A DNA stretch of 8,478 nucleotides from an uncultured Porphyromonadaceae bacterium. Lineage in GTDB: Bacteria; Bacteroidota; Bacteroidia; Bacteroidales; Muribaculaceae. Each line of letters opens with the position of its first letter. Position 1 is the first letter of the stretch. Location: the NCBI GenBank assembly GCA_947175715.1, contig CAMWOD010000030.1, positions 1-8,478 of the forward strand, read 5' to 3'. The translations under genes were made by a program, and so were the position numbers. Below the pieces are notes generated by a model. It saw only the letters and a list, made by a program, of their open reading frames with translations. It did no database searches and had not been told where the DNA came from. Below are positions 7,538 through 8,478 of the stretch, piece by piece.

Positions 7538-7576
7538 ATGAACCGGGGAAACCCTTATGGAAAAATTCATTATTAA
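7538..7576 (+). promoter_or_regulatory. Short upstream reading frame in the BspA-like gene leader
   Basis: Within the predicted leader an ATG at 7538 opens a 12-codon frame (MNRGNPYGKIHY) that stops at 7574-7576, 22 bases before the main start. It overlaps, in another frame, an ATG at 7557 that is in frame with the main gene. GGGG at 7545-7548 lies inside it and can pair with CCCT at 7552-7555, or alternatively with CCCC at 7518-7521. It could be a leader peptide, part of a structured 5' UTR, or chance. No Shine-Dalgarno sequence precedes its ATG, but that is common in Bacteroidota. Confidence 0.3.
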
Positions 7577-7598
7577 CCAATCATCAATAAATCGAAAC

Positions 7599-8478
7599 AT
7601 GTTTACACAATTCAAAAAAGCTGGTGTACTTTCGATTATGACTCTGTCAGCAGTGTTTGGCGCAACCGCAGCCAACACCGTTATCGACGGTCTGGAGTAT
7701 ACCTTCAAGGGTAGCGAAGCCACCGTGGCTAAGCCCTCAAAGCCTTACCAAGGCGACCTGGTGATTCCCGCAACTGTGGAATACAACGGTACTACTTACA
7801 ACGTGTCGGCTCTTAACGCATCGGCATTCAAGGGCACCGCTTCGGCACCCAACACAACTATCACATCAATCACATTCGCCGAGAACTCACCCATCACCAC
7901 CCTCGGCCGCGGCCAGTTCAACTACTGTACTGCAATGACCAAGCTCGTCCTCCCCAAGGGTATCACCAAGGTGACCCAGGATACATGGGGCGGCTGCTCG
8001 GCTCTCGAAGAGCTCGTAATCCCCGGCGGTATACCCAAGCTCGGTGCTAACGACCTGCAGGGTTGCTCATCGCTGAAGAAACTCGTGTTTGAAGCTGGCG
8101 AAGGCGCAATCACCGTAGGTGCCAACATCTGGGGTGGTGACAAGGCTGGCGAGCGCTCTATCGAGGAGCTCGTGCTCAACCGCGTGCTTACCGCCAACGC
8201 TACCGGTCCCAACGACCTCCCCTTCACCGGTACCACAGCTCTTAAGAAGGCTACCTTCGGCGACGCTTGGACCGCAATCCCCGACTACTATCTGCAGAAC
8301 TGCTCGGCAATGACCGAGGTAGTGCTCCCCGCCGGCCTTAACACCATCGGCGCCCAGGCATTCCTCAACACCGGTCTTGCCTCGATCACAATCCCCGCAG
8401 GTGTCACCACAATCGCCACCTCTACCTTCAATGGTTGCAAAAACCTGACAAAGGTTGAGCTCAGCGCCGCTACCACAT
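7599..8478 (+). CDS. Secreted BspA-like leucine-rich repeat protein (3' end missing)
   Basis: The frame stays open to the right edge, giving 293 complete codons. The ATG at 7599 yields a clean signal peptide (MFTQFKKAG, then a hydrophobic stretch ending near GATA-ANT at about residue 25) and follows an AT-rich tract typical of Bacteroidota translation starts. An in-frame ATG at 7557 would add 14 residues and spoil the signal peptide. Residues 28-80 (DGLEYTFKG...GDLVIPATVEYNGTTYNV) match the usual N-terminal lead-in of BspA-like proteins. From about 85 onward come LRR_5-type repeats of about 23 residues, such as LVLPKGITKV, LVIPGGIPKLG, VVLPAGLNTIGAQAF and ITIPAGVTTIATSTFNGC. BspA-like proteins act at the cell surface in adhesion or host and matrix binding; the target here is unknown. 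It has its own promoter and no evident link to the upstream uptake pair. Confidence 0.9.
   Translation, partial: MFTQFKKAGVLSIMTLSAVFGATAANTVIDGLEYTFKGSEATVAKPSKPYQGDLVIPATVEYNGTTYNVSALNASAFKGTASAPNTTITSITFAENSPITTLGRGQFNYCTAMTKLVLPKGITKVTQDTWGGCSALEELVIPGGIPKLGANDLQGCSSLKKLVFEAGEGAITVGANIWGGDKAGERSIEELVLNRVLTANATGPNDLPFTGTTALKKATFGDAWTAIPDYYLQNCSAMTEVVLPAGLNTIGAQAFLNTGLASITIPAGVTTIATSTFNGCKNLTKVELSAATT

Noticed and set aside
1..8478. tRNA, rRNA, CRISPR array, insertion sequence or attachment site
   Set aside because: No cloverleaf, regularly spaced repeat, transposase frame or terminal inverted repeat was found on either strand by reading.

Overview
The window looks like a chromosomal segment of a Bacteroidales gut bacterium, most likely Muribaculaceae or a relative. 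This rests on four things: a TAnnTTTG-type promoter element, a lipoprotein with an acidic Bacteroidota-style surface-export motif, a BspA-like leucine-rich repeat protein, and a giant surface protein ending in a sorting tail of the NLQGxRV...GIYI type. No marker gene is present, so the family-level placement is inference. All supported genes lie on the + strand.

Layout. Positions 1-4170 hold the 3' part of a very large modular cell-surface protein; its start lies left of the window. It alternates chitobiase/beta-hexosaminidase C-terminal-like (Ig/Fn3-like) modules with about 150-170 residue beta-rich modules and ends in a C-terminal sorting-type tail. A strong hairpin at 4197-4228 closes this unit. 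Positions 4294-7408 form a probable two-gene operon: a non-SusC TonB-dependent outer-membrane receptor followed 34 bases later by a predicted surface-exposed lipoprotein. A 190-base gap follows, with a good Bacteroidales promoter and a leader containing a 12-codon upstream reading frame. Positions 7599-8478 are the 5' part of a secreted BspA-like leucine-rich repeat protein that runs off the right edge.

How they fit together. All four products are predicted to be exported to the outer membrane or cell surface. The receptor and lipoprotein resemble Bacteroidota uptake pairs in which a surface lipoprotein captures a ligand and a TonB-dependent receptor transports it. The ligand cannot be read from the sequence. 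The two flanking proteins look like adhesion or ligand-binding proteins, and nothing ties them functionally to the uptake pair. The points most worth a second look are the receptor-lipoprotein pair, the module-by-module shifts in base composition inside the giant protein, and the leader in front of the BspA-like gene.
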